This document shows positions 17,661-25,665 of a stretch of 64,000 bases of DNA, one piece after another. Location: contig NZ_SLVV01000008.1 in the NCBI RefSeq assembly GCF_004340465.1, positions 282,121-346,120 on the forward strand, given 5' to 3'. Every line of letters starts with the position of its first letter. Position 1 is the stretch's first letter. Origin of the DNA: Mesobacillus foraminis (GTDB lineage Bacteria > Bacillota > Bacilli > Bacillales > Cytobacillaceae). The notes beneath the pieces are model-generated. The model made no database searches. It was given only the letters and a program-made list of their open reading frames with translations, and was not told the DNA's origin. Made by a program: the position numbers and the translations under genes.

Positions 17661-18685
17661 TGGCAAAGAAGAAAATAGTGGTTACCGGTGGTGCTGGATT
17701 TATTGGGGGTAACTTTGTCCAATATATGGTTAACAAATATCCTGAGTATGATATCTACAATCTTGACCTATTAACTTATGCAGGCGACTTAGCTAAGCAT
17801 AAGGATATTGAGAATAAGGAAAATTACCATTTTGTAAAAGCGGATATTGCAGATAGAGAGGCAATCATGGCTCTTTTTAAAAAAGAAAAGTTTGACTATG
17901 TCGCGCATTTTGCAGCTGAAAGCCACGTAGACAGATCGATTACAGACCCAGGGATTTTCGTCCAAACAAATGTGTTAGGAACTCAAGTGTTACTAGATGC
18001 AGCAAAACAAATTGGTGTAACTAAATTTGTTCATGTTTCTACTGATGAGGTATATGGAGAGCTGGATTTTGATCCGACAACCTTCTTTACAGAAGAGACT
18101 CCACTACAGCCGAACAGCCCATACAGTGCAAGTAAGGCATCATCTGATTTATTAGTAAGGGCTTATCATGAAACATTTCACTTGCCAATTAATATTACCC
18201 GCTGTTCCAATAACTATGGACCATTCCACTTCCCAGAGAAGCTGATTCCATTAACGATTTCTCGCGTATTAAACGATGAAAAGGTACCAGTATATGGAGA
18301 TGGTAAAAATATTCGTGACTGGCTCCATGTAATCGACCACTGTGCAGCAATCGACCTTGTATTACATGAAGGGGTTAATGGAGAGGTGTACAATGTTGGC
18401 GGACATAACGAACGGACTAATCTGGAAGTAGTAAAAACAATTATCAATACTCTTGGTAAGTCGGAAGACCTAATTGAATTTGTTGCAGATCGATTGGGAC
18501 ATGATAAGCGCTACGCAATTGATCCAACAAAATTAGAACAGCTAGGATGGAAACCAACCTATAATTTTGAAAGTGGGATTGCTCAGACTATCGATTGGTA
18601 TTTGGAAAATAAGTGTTGGTGGGAACAGGTTATTAGTGGAGAGTATAAAAAATATTTCGACCAACAATATTCTTTGAATAAATAG
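17660..18685 (+). CDS. rfbB: dTDP-glucose 4,6-dehydratase
   Basis: NAD-dependent extended SDR forming dTDP-4-keto-6-deoxyglucose. Motifs: VTGGAGFIGGNFV (NAD), HFAAESHVDRSI, VSTDEVYGEL (catalytic Thr, Asp, Glu) and YSASKASSDLLVRAYH (Tyr-x3-Lys). 341 residues. The gene order A-C-D-B with rfbB last, followed by a perfect terminator, marks the end of the main exopolysaccharide operon. Confidence 0.96.
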   Translation: MAKKKIVVTGGAGFIGGNFVQYMVNKYPEYDIYNLDLLTYAGDLAKHKDIENKENYHFVKADIADREAIMALFKKEKFDYVAHFAAESHVDRSITDPGIFVQTNVLGTQVLLDAAKQIGVTKFVHVSTDEVYGELDFDPTTFFTEETPLQPNSPYSASKASSDLLVRAYHETFHLPINITRCSNNYGPFHFPEKLIPLTISRVLNDEKVPVYGDGKNIRDWLHVIDHCAAIDLVLHEGVNGEVYNVGGHNERTNLEVVKTIINTLGKSEDLIEFVADRLGHDKRYAIDPTKLEQLGWKPTYNFESGIAQTIDWYLENKCWWEQVISGEYKKYFDQQYSLNK

Positions 18686-18686
18686 A

Positions 18687-18727
18687 ACTTTTGCCCTCCT
18701 TTAGCAGTATTAAGGAGGGCAAAAGTT
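18687..18727. terminator. Terminator after rfbB
   Basis: A perfect 16-bp stem, AACTTTTGCCCTCCTT (18687-18702) against 18712-18727. It can act for rfbB and for the small convergent gene that ends at 18766. Confidence 0.85.
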
Positions 18728-18765
18728 AACACATTTTGCTCATCCTAATGATCTGTGATAAATCT

Positions 18766-18876
18766 TTATAATAAATTGATTATAATTTTTAACCAGCCAA
18801 GTAATGCAATCCATAACGGTACACTTAAAGAAGTTCCCCATAAAAAACCAACTAAAAAGTTCCCTTGCTCCTCCAT
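18766..18876 (-). CDS. 36-residue hydrophobic microprotein
   Basis: ATG at 18876 has AAAGGAG 9 nt upstream. After a short polar start (MEEQGNF) the rest is one long hydrophobic helix with Trp and Pro, ending LKIIINLL. It has a good minus-strand promoter whose -35 box sits inside a perfect cre site. No family is recognised. It and the 45-residue membrane protein at 2851 sit on either side of the exopolysaccharide operon, both with CcpA-type boxes. Confidence 0.65.
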   Translation of the reverse strand: MEEQGNFLVGFLWGTSLSVPLWIALLGWLKIIINLL

Positions 18877-18911
18877 GAATTTTACACTCCTTTATGGTGT
18901 CCTTTACCGGG

Positions 18912-18948
18912 CCTATAGTTTAAATAATTATATTTGTAAGCGCTAACA
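18912..18948 (-). promoter_or_regulatory. Promoter with perfect cre site
   Basis: TGTAAGCGCTAACA (18935-18948) fits all 14 positions of the cre consensus. On the minus strand CTTACA (18940-18935) and TATAGG (18917-18912) are 17 nt apart, so bound CcpA would cover the -35 box of the 36-residue gene. Confidence 0.65.
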
Positions 18949-19191
18949 ATATAAAAATAATTATTTTTAATAAATAGGATTTTTACGAAGTATTTAATAA
19001 AGAATAAGTATATTGATATACTTAGCCTGTTCACATTAAATTTAAACAGGTAGATATTTCAATTTATAAGGAATACTTTTAATTTACCATATTAAAATTG
19101 AGTATAAAGTAGAAGAGTGTCAGAGTTTTTTTTTAGTTTTCGACAACTACTAGAAAAATTTAATTTTTTATGGTAACAATAACTATAAAAT

Positions 19192-19220
19192 AAGAAAGCA
19201 CCTAAAAAAGGTACTTTCTT
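19192..19220 (-). terminator. Terminator of the LCP gene
   Basis: AAGAAAGxACCT pairs with AGGTxCTTTCTT (one internal mismatch); the minus-strand continuation is T-rich. The rest of 18949-19191 is AT-rich with no gene seen. Confidence 0.65.
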
Positions 19221-19224
19221 AAAT

Positions 19225-20154
19225 CTAAATTTCCAACTGAGTTTTTAATTCAGATTGAAGCCTGCCTCTTTCCTCGGTAGTGACTATTAAATAATAAATA
19301 GAATTAATCTTTGTTCCACTGCCTTTAACAGTCAATTGTTTAATATGATCTCCTACTGTTTTATAGTTCTTTTGAATATCAACCATTTGATTAAAGGTTA
19401 GGTTTGTTTTAATATTTTTACTTAATGCTCCAAATATTTCATTGTAATTTGTCAGTGAAGATAGGCTAGCTCCTTCTTTAATAACTGCCTGGATGATTTG
19501 GCGTTGTCTCAGCTGTCTTCCAAAGTCTCCCCTTGGATCATCGTAACGCATCCTGCTATATTTAAGGGCTTTTTCACCATTTAGAGTAACATCACCTTTA
19601 GTAAAGTGAACTCCTTCATAGGTGAAATCCAAATCATTATTGACTGTCACACCACCAACTGCATCAACGATATCTTTAAAGCCTTCCATATTAATCTGCA
19701 TATAATAGTCAATTGGGATGTCCAGGAAGTTCTCTACTGTATTCAAGGACATTTCAACGCCGCCAAATGCATAGGCATGGTTGATTTTATCCTCAATACC
19801 TTTACCTACAATTTCCGTACGTGTATCACGAGGGATACTGAGCATTTTAACAGAGTTGTTATTTGGATTAACTGTTAGAACTATCATCGTGTCAGATCGG
19901 CCACTGTCGCCCTCGCGTTCATCTACTCCTAGCATCAATACGGAGAATGGTTCTTTCTTTGTTAAGGTTACTTCTTTTTCCCTTTTCTCCGACTTTTCCC
20001 TTTCGATTGGCTGGTGCATTGTATCGACAGCATTAGACACGGATTGATAGACTGAATATGCATAAGCCCCGGTTCCAATGATTAGGACTAAAGCGATTGC
20101 TCCAACAATACGCGGCCAGGATCGCTTTTCCTTTTTCTTATTATCAGCTTTCAT
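19225..20154 (-). CDS. LytR-CpsA-Psr family glycopolymer ligase
   Basis: Membrane-anchored LCP phosphotransferase that attaches lipid-linked polymers (teichoic acid or capsule) to peptidoglycan. A basic cytoplasmic start is followed by one helix at about residues 15-34 and an extracellular LCP domain with SVLMLGVDEREGDSGRSDTM, LSIPRDTRTEI, KINHAYAFGG and the arginine cluster YSRMRYDDPRGDFGRQLRQR. ATG 20154 has GGAGG 11 nt upstream; the alternative GTG at 20172 overlaps that site. 309 residues. Its place beside the polysaccharide genes suggests it anchors this polymer to the wall. Confidence 0.9.
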   Translation of the reverse strand: MKADNKKKEKRSWPRIVGAIALVLIIGTGAYAYSVYQSVSNAVDTMHQPIEREKSEKREKEVTLTKKEPFSVLMLGVDEREGDSGRSDTMIVLTVNPNNNSVKMLSIPRDTRTEIVGKGIEDKINHAYAFGGVEMSLNTVENFLDIPIDYYMQINMEGFKDIVDAVGGVTVNNDLDFTYEGVHFTKGDVTLNGEKALKYSRMRYDDPRGDFGRQLRQRQIIQAVIKEGASLSSLTNYNEIFGALSKNIKTNLTFNQMVDIQKNYKTVGDHIKQLTVKGSGTKINSIYYLIVTTEERGRLQSELKTQLEI

Positions 20155-21084
20155 TTTTATAATTTCCTCCACAGTTTTACATTATTTTCAACTTTATTCT
20201 AGAATACCAAAAAAGATTCGAGATTAATATAGTTATTTTAATAACCAAAAAGGAAAATATCCCCCATATTTTCCGGGATGTTTAGGTATATTTAACTATA
20301 TTTCTTTCATGCTTAAAATCTTTAGCCGTCTTTCTTTTCCCGAATCGATGATAATGATAATGGATTCTCCGCAGTTTTAATTTTCATGTCCTTACATTGT
20401 TCAACGGTTTTGAGTTTATGGTTCAATGAAGATAGTCTTGGTGGGTTGATTATAGTGCAGCCACTTAGAAATAAATACATGTTTTTCTACTTATGCTTGT
20501 CGTTTTATTAACTTGATCTGGTTTACCCAGAGGTCCTTGTCATGCTTTGGAGAACGGGTAGGGAACAGGAAGGATTTGGTGAATCAGATTGACCATAATG
20601 GGACACATATGGACTTCCACAGCAGACACTTGGATGTCTACATAGGCTCCCCGTTAGATTAAATCCAATGCAACTTTCACTATCAGAGAGGGCTTCCAAA
20701 GGGGCCTCTGTCCATAAATAGTCTAGTTGCTTCGTTAATCTCCGTATACTGTTTCCTGTTTCGGTCATAATGTCCGCGTATAAACATGAAATGTTAGTTT
20801 ATTATATAGTGTTTTCAATGAATAAGTGGTCCGACTCCTTTAGCAGCAATATGATCGATCTATAGAGTCACCCTTGCCGTTTGATTCCGTCTTTTCTGTA
20901 TGGATTTACTTTTATATAATCCCCACTCAACAGAAGGAAGTCATTTGTCATTAGATAAAGCCGCGAAGAAGAAATGTCATCGGACGTATCTGATATGGAG
21001 AGAAGGGGACAGTATCCCCTTTTAAACGCCTAAAAAATTGATCCATATGTCTGAAGGGTATCCCTTCGGATCTTTTCCTTTTAC
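20155..21084. other. Gene-poor region with degraded coding sequence
   Basis: No intact gene is supported. An 81-codon minus-strand frame at 20523-20768 has no ribosome binding site or recognisable domain. A plus-strand frame ending at about 21030 (reading HLSLDKAAKKKCHRTYLIWR) looks like the tail of a lost gene. Together with the two pseudogenes that follow, this is a decaying segment between the LCP gene and the polymerase gene. Confidence 0.5.
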
Positions 21085-21307
21085 TTATGATTCGGTAATC
21101 ACTTTAATAAACTTTATCGCATTTATTTCTAAAGCTTCGCAAGAAAGATGAAAGTCCCATAAATGGTTCTTGTTTGTCTCGTTCAAATTTCGTTGGTGAA
21201 TTTCCGGTCAGGTGAGACCAATAGGCAAGTTCCTCTTGTGACAGCTGCTTCATTATTCTATTTCTCTTTAAAACGGCACAAATATAAAAAGGTACACGCT
21301 TACTCAC
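21085..21307 (-). pseudogene. Frameshifted XRE/SinR-like HTH regulator remnant
   Basis: The minus strand reads LKRNRIMKQLSQEELAYWS, a clear XRE helix-turn-helix start, through KFERDKQEP, then leaves the proper frame. The next frame continues as ALEINAIKFIKVITES and stops at 21085, which is what the third and following helices of such a regulator look like. One frameshift therefore splits it near 21.14 kb. No convincing start or binding site remains. By its HTH it could once have been a partner of the orphan SinI-like peptide at 27.8 kb, which is inference. Confidence 0.65.
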
Positions 21308-21400
21308 TATAAAGCACCCACTTTGTCTGATTCTCAGTCAGGCAGCCGGTCCAGCATTAGGAGAGGAGAGGGGGATGAGTAGTAGTGAGCTGTTTAAAGT
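21300..21400 (-). pseudogene. Internally deleted copy of the sigma factor gene at 24.9 kb
   Basis: The minus strand reads CLTENQTKWVLYSE then stop, matching residues 134-145 (CLTENQTKWVLYT) of the intact sigma factor. About 40 nt upstream, CTTTAAACAGCTCA (near 21395) matches the intact gene start CTTTGAACAGCTCA. The roughly 330 nt between are missing. Sequence beyond it, to about 21560, also resembles the upstream flank of the intact gene. Confidence 0.65.
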
Positions 21401-21779
21401 TTTAGATTGTAAATTTATCCGTATTTATAGCGTATCCTTGAGTAGCATTAGAATAATAGGAATGGCGTTTTAGAGCGAATGGGCTTTAGCCACGTTTGAA
21501 TTGAAGGGAATTATGAGAATAAACTAAGTTTTGGGGCCTGAAAAGTGAACTTTGAGGGTTATTTTGATTGATGGAAAACTATTTAACTGAGATCCAATCT
21601 CCTGAAAATAAGTATAGACGGAATGTAAAAGCAAAACATCTTTGTTATATGGCTATAAAATAAGCTTTCTAGAGAATACTTTTACAATTAATACCATTTA
21701 AAGGTGCGACAAACGATATTGCAAAATACCCCGTAATAATCCATAATTAAGTAAAATAAATATTTATTGGTGGGAATTT
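21401..21779. other. Intergenic stretch resembling the sigma gene upstream flank
   Basis: 21440-21550 aligns by eye with 25450-25560 (shared words such as GGGC-GAA-TGG, TTTGAA, TTTTGGGGcCTG), as expected of a diverged duplicate. 21560-21779 is AT-rich and ends with TTGGTGGGAATTT, the ribosome binding site of the polymerase gene. No gene seen. Confidence 0.45.
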
Positions 21780-23240
21780 ATGAATTCGTTATATACTTCG
21801 CAAAAAGCCTTTAATGATAAAGGATTAGATTTGATCTCTTTTTTCTTTTTTAGCGCATTTTTAATCATAATTTTACTGTCTACTATAGCATTTGAATCAG
21901 TGGCTCATATTTTAGTTTATTTATTTGGCTTTGGATTATTTACATCTATAGTGTTGTTTGAATCTAACATGGTAAAGAGACGAGAAGCTTCTTTTTACTT
22001 GGCAATTCCAATAATAATTTCTGCAACACAAAATTTGTATTTAGGTTTAGTATCTCCTTATGCAACGGATAGCCAAATTCAGTTTTTAGTTATTACAAAT
22101 TTTTTATTTTCAATAGTACTTCTATTAATTTTATTTATAAATACTCCATTTAGGTTTAATCAAGCACTATATCAAAAAACACTAATTGTACTTATAATAC
22201 TAGTAGTTTATTCATTTCTTACTATCTTTTTATTTAATGCCCATATTACTTCGGCGTTCGCTTCGTTAAGAAATGTTATGACTCCAATGTTATTTTTGTT
22301 AATTGGGTTGTTGGCATCATGCAATATTTGCTTAAAAAGATTTCTTAAATACGTTTGTTATATTGCTATTTTTGTAGTAGTTTTTGGAATTATAGAACGG
22401 TTTATTTTAACAGATATCTGGGAGTTTTTTAATTTGCCTGATTTATGGTCGAAGAAAGGCTTGCCGTTAAACGCCTTTACCGGCTTACCGGGTAACTTTT
22501 ATTCGTCCGAAATGGTTGGAGGTTCACAATTAAGAAGAATGGTATCCTCTTTTGCCGATCCTGTTAATCTAGGGACCTTTTTGTTTTTTGGGTTTATGGC
22601 AGCATGGCTATTAAAGAAGAGGGTACTAGGGATAGCAATTTTGTTATCGATAGCTTTGGCAGTTAGTAAAGGTGCAATGCTAGGTTTTTTGGTTTTTAGT
22701 GTTGTTTGGTCCTACTATAAGCTTTCTAAAACTGGATTTTTTATTATTCTTTCTGGTGCGTTCGTTGCTGGTGTAGGTTTTATAATCTATTCAATGATGC
22801 ATTCTACAATGAGTATGTTTCTTCATTTAACAGGGTTCTTTTCAGCTTTTCCAGAGTTAATTAATCATCCTTTAGGTAGAGGCTTGGGAAATATAGGGGT
22901 TTTAGCAGGTCTCTACTCTGATGGGGCTCAAACAAAAATCACTGAAAGTGGACTTGGTATGGTTATAGGACAACTTGGAATAGTGGGTCTAGTTCTTTTT
23001 ATATATTTTTTCTACTTTATTTGGAAGAGAAGTAATTTAATTCAGGATATTGAGGAAAAAGTAATGGTACAAACCTTAATACTTGGAATTTTACTTAACA
23101 TTATGTTTAATGAAGTTGCATTGAGTCCTAATTCATCAGCTGTGTATTTTATTACAATTGGGATTATAATAGGGCAATGGTCTGAAAAAACTAAAGATAT
23201 GCCAACCATAAAAAAGAAAAGAATTAAGATTGTGTGGTAA
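21780..23240 (+). CDS. Wzy-like polysaccharide polymerase
   Basis: Integral membrane protein of 486 residues with about 11 to 12 hydrophobic segments and a large external loop around 225-250, the layout of O-antigen polymerase/ligase proteins. RMVSSFADPVNLGTFL and HPLGRGLGNIG fit the Wzy_C region. It would join flipped repeat units into polymer. It lies 3 kb downstream of the main operon, beyond the LCP gene and the decayed regulators, but no other polymerase is present, so it is the obvious partner of the flippase. Very AT-rich, like the transferase block. Confidence 0.85.
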   Translation: MNSLYTSQKAFNDKGLDLISFFFFSAFLIIILLSTIAFESVAHILVYLFGFGLFTSIVLFESNMVKRREASFYLAIPIIISATQNLYLGLVSPYATDSQIQFLVITNFLFSIVLLLILFINTPFRFNQALYQKTLIVLIILVVYSFLTIFLFNAHITSAFASLRNVMTPMLFLLIGLLASCNICLKRFLKYVCYIAIFVVVFGIIERFILTDIWEFFNLPDLWSKKGLPLNAFTGLPGNFYSSEMVGGSQLRRMVSSFADPVNLGTFLFFGFMAAWLLKKRVLGIAILLSIALAVSKGAMLGFLVFSVVWSYYKLSKTGFFIILSGAFVAGVGFIIYSMMHSTMSMFLHLTGFFSAFPELINHPLGRGLGNIGVLAGLYSDGAQTKITESGLGMVIGQLGIVGLVLFIYFFYFIWKRSNLIQDIEEKVMVQTLILGILLNIMFNEVALSPNSSAVYFITIGIIIGQWSEKTKDMPTIKKKRIKIVW

Positions 23241-23258
23241 TATAAAAAATAAAAGTGC

Positions 23259-23288
23259 AAAAAAAGGCTGGTAAACCCGCCTTTTTTT
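23259..23288 (+). terminator. Terminator after the polymerase gene
   Basis: AAAAAAAGGC pairs with GCCTTTTTTT around a 10-nt loop. Only 25 nt separate it from the start of the next gene. Confidence 0.7.
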
Positions 23289-23312
23289 TATGGAAATACA
23301 GAGGTGGATTTT

Positions 23313-24539
23313 TTGTTTAAAAAAAATATTAAAATATTCTTAGGTATAACAATTATAGTGTTTAGCATTTTATTGATTTTGAATATTTCCCATAAGGAAA
23401 AGTTTGGGAGAGAACAGAATAAAAAGGAGATGAAGTATTACTACCCAAACCGGATAGATTTTGGTGAGCTAAATGATGCACCTTTGGCTTTTCCTAAATC
23501 CAAAAACAGCATTGATTTTTTGGCTCATTGGTATAATGATTTTGGATTAGAATCTACAGCATCATCACCAACGCAGGCGAAGGGAGCTTATGTTTGGTAT
23601 GATTGGAGTTGGAACCATAGTGGAAATTTAAATTATGATTCTTCAAGGCATCCATTACTAGGCTGGTATAAAGGGGATGACCCAAAGGTATTAGATTGGA
23701 TTAGCTATTGGTTAGTAAAGTATGGAGTAAATGGAGTAATATTGTCAACTGCTATTGATACAACAAAATGGAGCGAACCGACAGATAGAAATTACTGGGC
23801 TTACCAATTGTTTAATAATGTTAAAAACTTTAATAGTTTAAAATACGTTCTTTGGCTAAACGGTGGCGATCATAAAACAAAAAAAGAGGTAGCGAATTTC
23901 CAACAAGACCATATTATAAATGATATTGTTGCAAAACATCAAAATATATATACCTATAATGTTAATGGTAAGAGATATGCCATGTTTTTTATATGGGACA
24001 TGGAAGGGTGGAGAGGAACCTACGATAAGTATAACGGAGCAGAATATAGTATAGAAAGGTTAAAGGAGCTTTCATTAAAACTAAAAGCACTTAATTTTGA
24101 TGGTATTAGTATTATTGCAAGAAATCTTTCTAGTGATATATTTACAGATAATATTAGAGAGCAGTTGAAAGATGATGACATATATCTTTTCAGTGGAGAA
24201 TATTCCAGTATGTATGCAGAAACTAGATATGATACATATGGAAATTACGTTAACCATGTACAGTTTCCTAAGGAAGATTATCAAGTTTTAAATGTCTTAA
24301 CTGCCTCCCAGTCGCAAGCCCCGCATCCAAGTGGATGGTCAACGACTGGTTCTACACCTGAGTTATTCGAAAAATTGTTACAAAATGCAGTTTATGTTAC
24401 TAATAAAAGCAAAAAACCTAAAATTATTACTTTATATAATGTTTCAGAATGGGCAGAAGGAGGTCCTTCCCTCCAACCAAATAAAAGGGACCGATTCAAA
24501 TATCTAGAGGCTGTAAAAAATGTAAAGAAATTAGATTAA
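23313..24539 (+). CDS. Secreted/anchored GH99/WbsX-like glycoside hydrolase
   Basis: 408 residues. An N-terminal helix at about 8-25 is an uncleaved anchor or signal. The rest is a predicted TIM barrel with GAYVWYDWSWNHSGNL, WLNGGDHKT, FFIWDMEGW, FDGISIIARN and a C-terminal YNVSEWAEGGPSLQPNKRDR, the last like the NEWAEG block of GH99/GH71-type and WbsX proteins. TTG 23313 is chosen because GAGGTGG ends 5 nt before it; GTG 23304 overlaps that site. Next to the polymerase it could trim or release the polymer. The family call is by pattern and substrate is unknown. Confidence 0.65.
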   Translation: MFKKNIKIFLGITIIVFSILLILNISHKEKFGREQNKKEMKYYYPNRIDFGELNDAPLAFPKSKNSIDFLAHWYNDFGLESTASSPTQAKGAYVWYDWSWNHSGNLNYDSSRHPLLGWYKGDDPKVLDWISYWLVKYGVNGVILSTAIDTTKWSEPTDRNYWAYQLFNNVKNFNSLKYVLWLNGGDHKTKKEVANFQQDHIINDIVAKHQNIYTYNVNGKRYAMFFIWDMEGWRGTYDKYNGAEYSIERLKELSLKLKALNFDGISIIARNLSSDIFTDNIREQLKDDDIYLFSGEYSSMYAETRYDTYGNYVNHVQFPKEDYQVLNVLTASQSQAPHPSGWSTTGSTPELFEKLLQNAVYVTNKSKKPKIITLYNVSEWAEGGPSLQPNKRDRFKYLEAVKNVKKLD

Positions 24540-24870
24540 ACCAAAGTTAGTGTATGTAAAACATTTAAAATATTTATAAAGTCGACTATTAAAGGCGCTA
24601 CCTCCTTATGATGTAGGACTAACGCCGCTTAGTGTCGTTTATTTACTTCCTATAACCGGACGGATTAGGACTAACGATAAGCAAAATCTTTGAATCACGC
24701 AGTGTAGTGCCAAAAGTTTCTCTAAGGAAAATTTTTAAACTAAATTAGGATATAAAAGGTACTTTTTTGCAAAACCCTTAAGCTATAAGGATTTTGGAAA
24801 AGGTGTAGTTAAAAAAACACAAAGAAAATTGTGACAAACCTAGGAACTGGAGGAATGCTGCTTCCATTTT
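24540..24870. other. Intergenic region with a weak hairpin
   Basis: GGCG..CTAC / GTAG..CGCC (24594-24626) could end the hydrolase transcript. The remainder shows no gene. Confidence 0.4.
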
Positions 24871-24900
24871 TGAAAAAGCAAGAGAACCGGTCTCTTGCTT
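24871..24900 (-). terminator. Terminator of the sigma factor gene
   Basis: The 10-bp stem AAGCAAGAGA/TCTCTTGCTT has a 5-nt loop and is followed by TTTTC on the minus strand. Confidence 0.8.
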
Positions 24901-24910
24901 CATCCATTGT

Positions 24911-25411
24911 TTAAAATATACTGTTTTCCTCCATCGTGTGCCTCAGTTTCTCTTTAGCCCCAGCCCTCCAGTTTTTCACTGCGGATAATGAAACATGTTC
25001 GATTTCGGCAATTTCTTTTACGTCCAATTGTTTAAGGAAGGTGTATAGTACCCACTTTGTTTGGTTTTCAGTCAAGCACCCAGATTGGCAGTAGCATAGC
25101 AGAGTGTCTTCTTCTAATGGACTTGTGGAGAACGGATCGGCTATATAATTCCCGAGATCTACCTTTGCCTGGTGCCAACGTTCATTATATTGACTGCTTA
25201 AGTCCAGTTCGGTTAGGATCCTTCCCCTGATGAAGCTGTAGGCGTAACTTGTAAAGACTCCCTTATTCGCGTCAAACCGCTGGTGAGCCTCCCATAAGGC
25301 GATGAGGCCGTGTTGGAAGAACTCGTCCTTATTAGTAGTGATATTCAAGGTGGAGATAATTTTGTATATCATTGGTGTATATTGATTTTTGAGCTGTTCA
25401 AAGCTTTCCAT
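24911..25411 (-). CDS. Sigma-70 family RNA polymerase sigma factor (short, region 2 + region 4)
   Basis: 166 residues. Region 2 runs from about residue 20 to 75 (EFFQHGLIALWEAHQRFDAN, FTSYAYSFIRGRILTEL); region 4 from about 125 to 160, with the helix-turn-helix DVKEIAEIEHVSLSAVKNWR. This layout is that of small alternative sigma factors in Bacillaceae rather than SigA. ATG 25411 has GAAGGG upstream. No anti-sigma gene adjoins. A decayed copy occurs at 21.3 kb, so the polymerase and hydrolase genes lie between two versions of this locus. Target genes are unknown. Confidence 0.8.
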   Translation of the reverse strand: MESFEQLKNQYTPMIYKIISTLNITTNKDEFFQHGLIALWEAHQRFDANKGVFTSYAYSFIRGRILTELDLSSQYNERWHQAKVDLGNYIADPFSTSPLEEDTLLCYCQSGCLTENQTKWVLYTFLKQLDVKEIAEIEHVSLSAVKNWRAGAKEKLRHTMEENSIF

Positions 25412-25625
25412 GGTAATCCCTTCAGAAAGCGCGCTTTGCTAATGTATTCCCGGGTAGCTTTAGGATATAAGGATTGGGAATTTTGGGCGAACTGGCCTTT
25501 TTCAAATTTGAAGGAGATTTTGGGGTTAAACAGGGTTTTCGGGCCGCAAAAATGATTTTTAAGTAGGAAAAGAGGAATTTGGGGGAGTTTTACAAGAAAT
25601 TTTTAAAGATGGATAGAGGACCAAC

Positions 25626-25662
25626 AAAAAGGCTTGCCTGCTTCTTGCAGACAAGCCTTTCT
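25626..25662. terminator. Terminator of the PPC/Ig-like protein gene
   Basis: AAAGGCTTGxCTGC pairs with GCAGxCAAGCCTTT, with T/A-runs on both sides. Confidence 0.8.
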
Positions 25663-25665
25663 TCG

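Noticed and set aside
18755-18946. 63-codon plus-strand frame
   Set aside because: Antisense to the better supported 36-residue microprotein with promoter and ribosome binding site on the minus strand.
20523-20768. 81-codon minus-strand frame
   Set aside because: No ribosome binding site, no domain, atypical composition in a decayed region.
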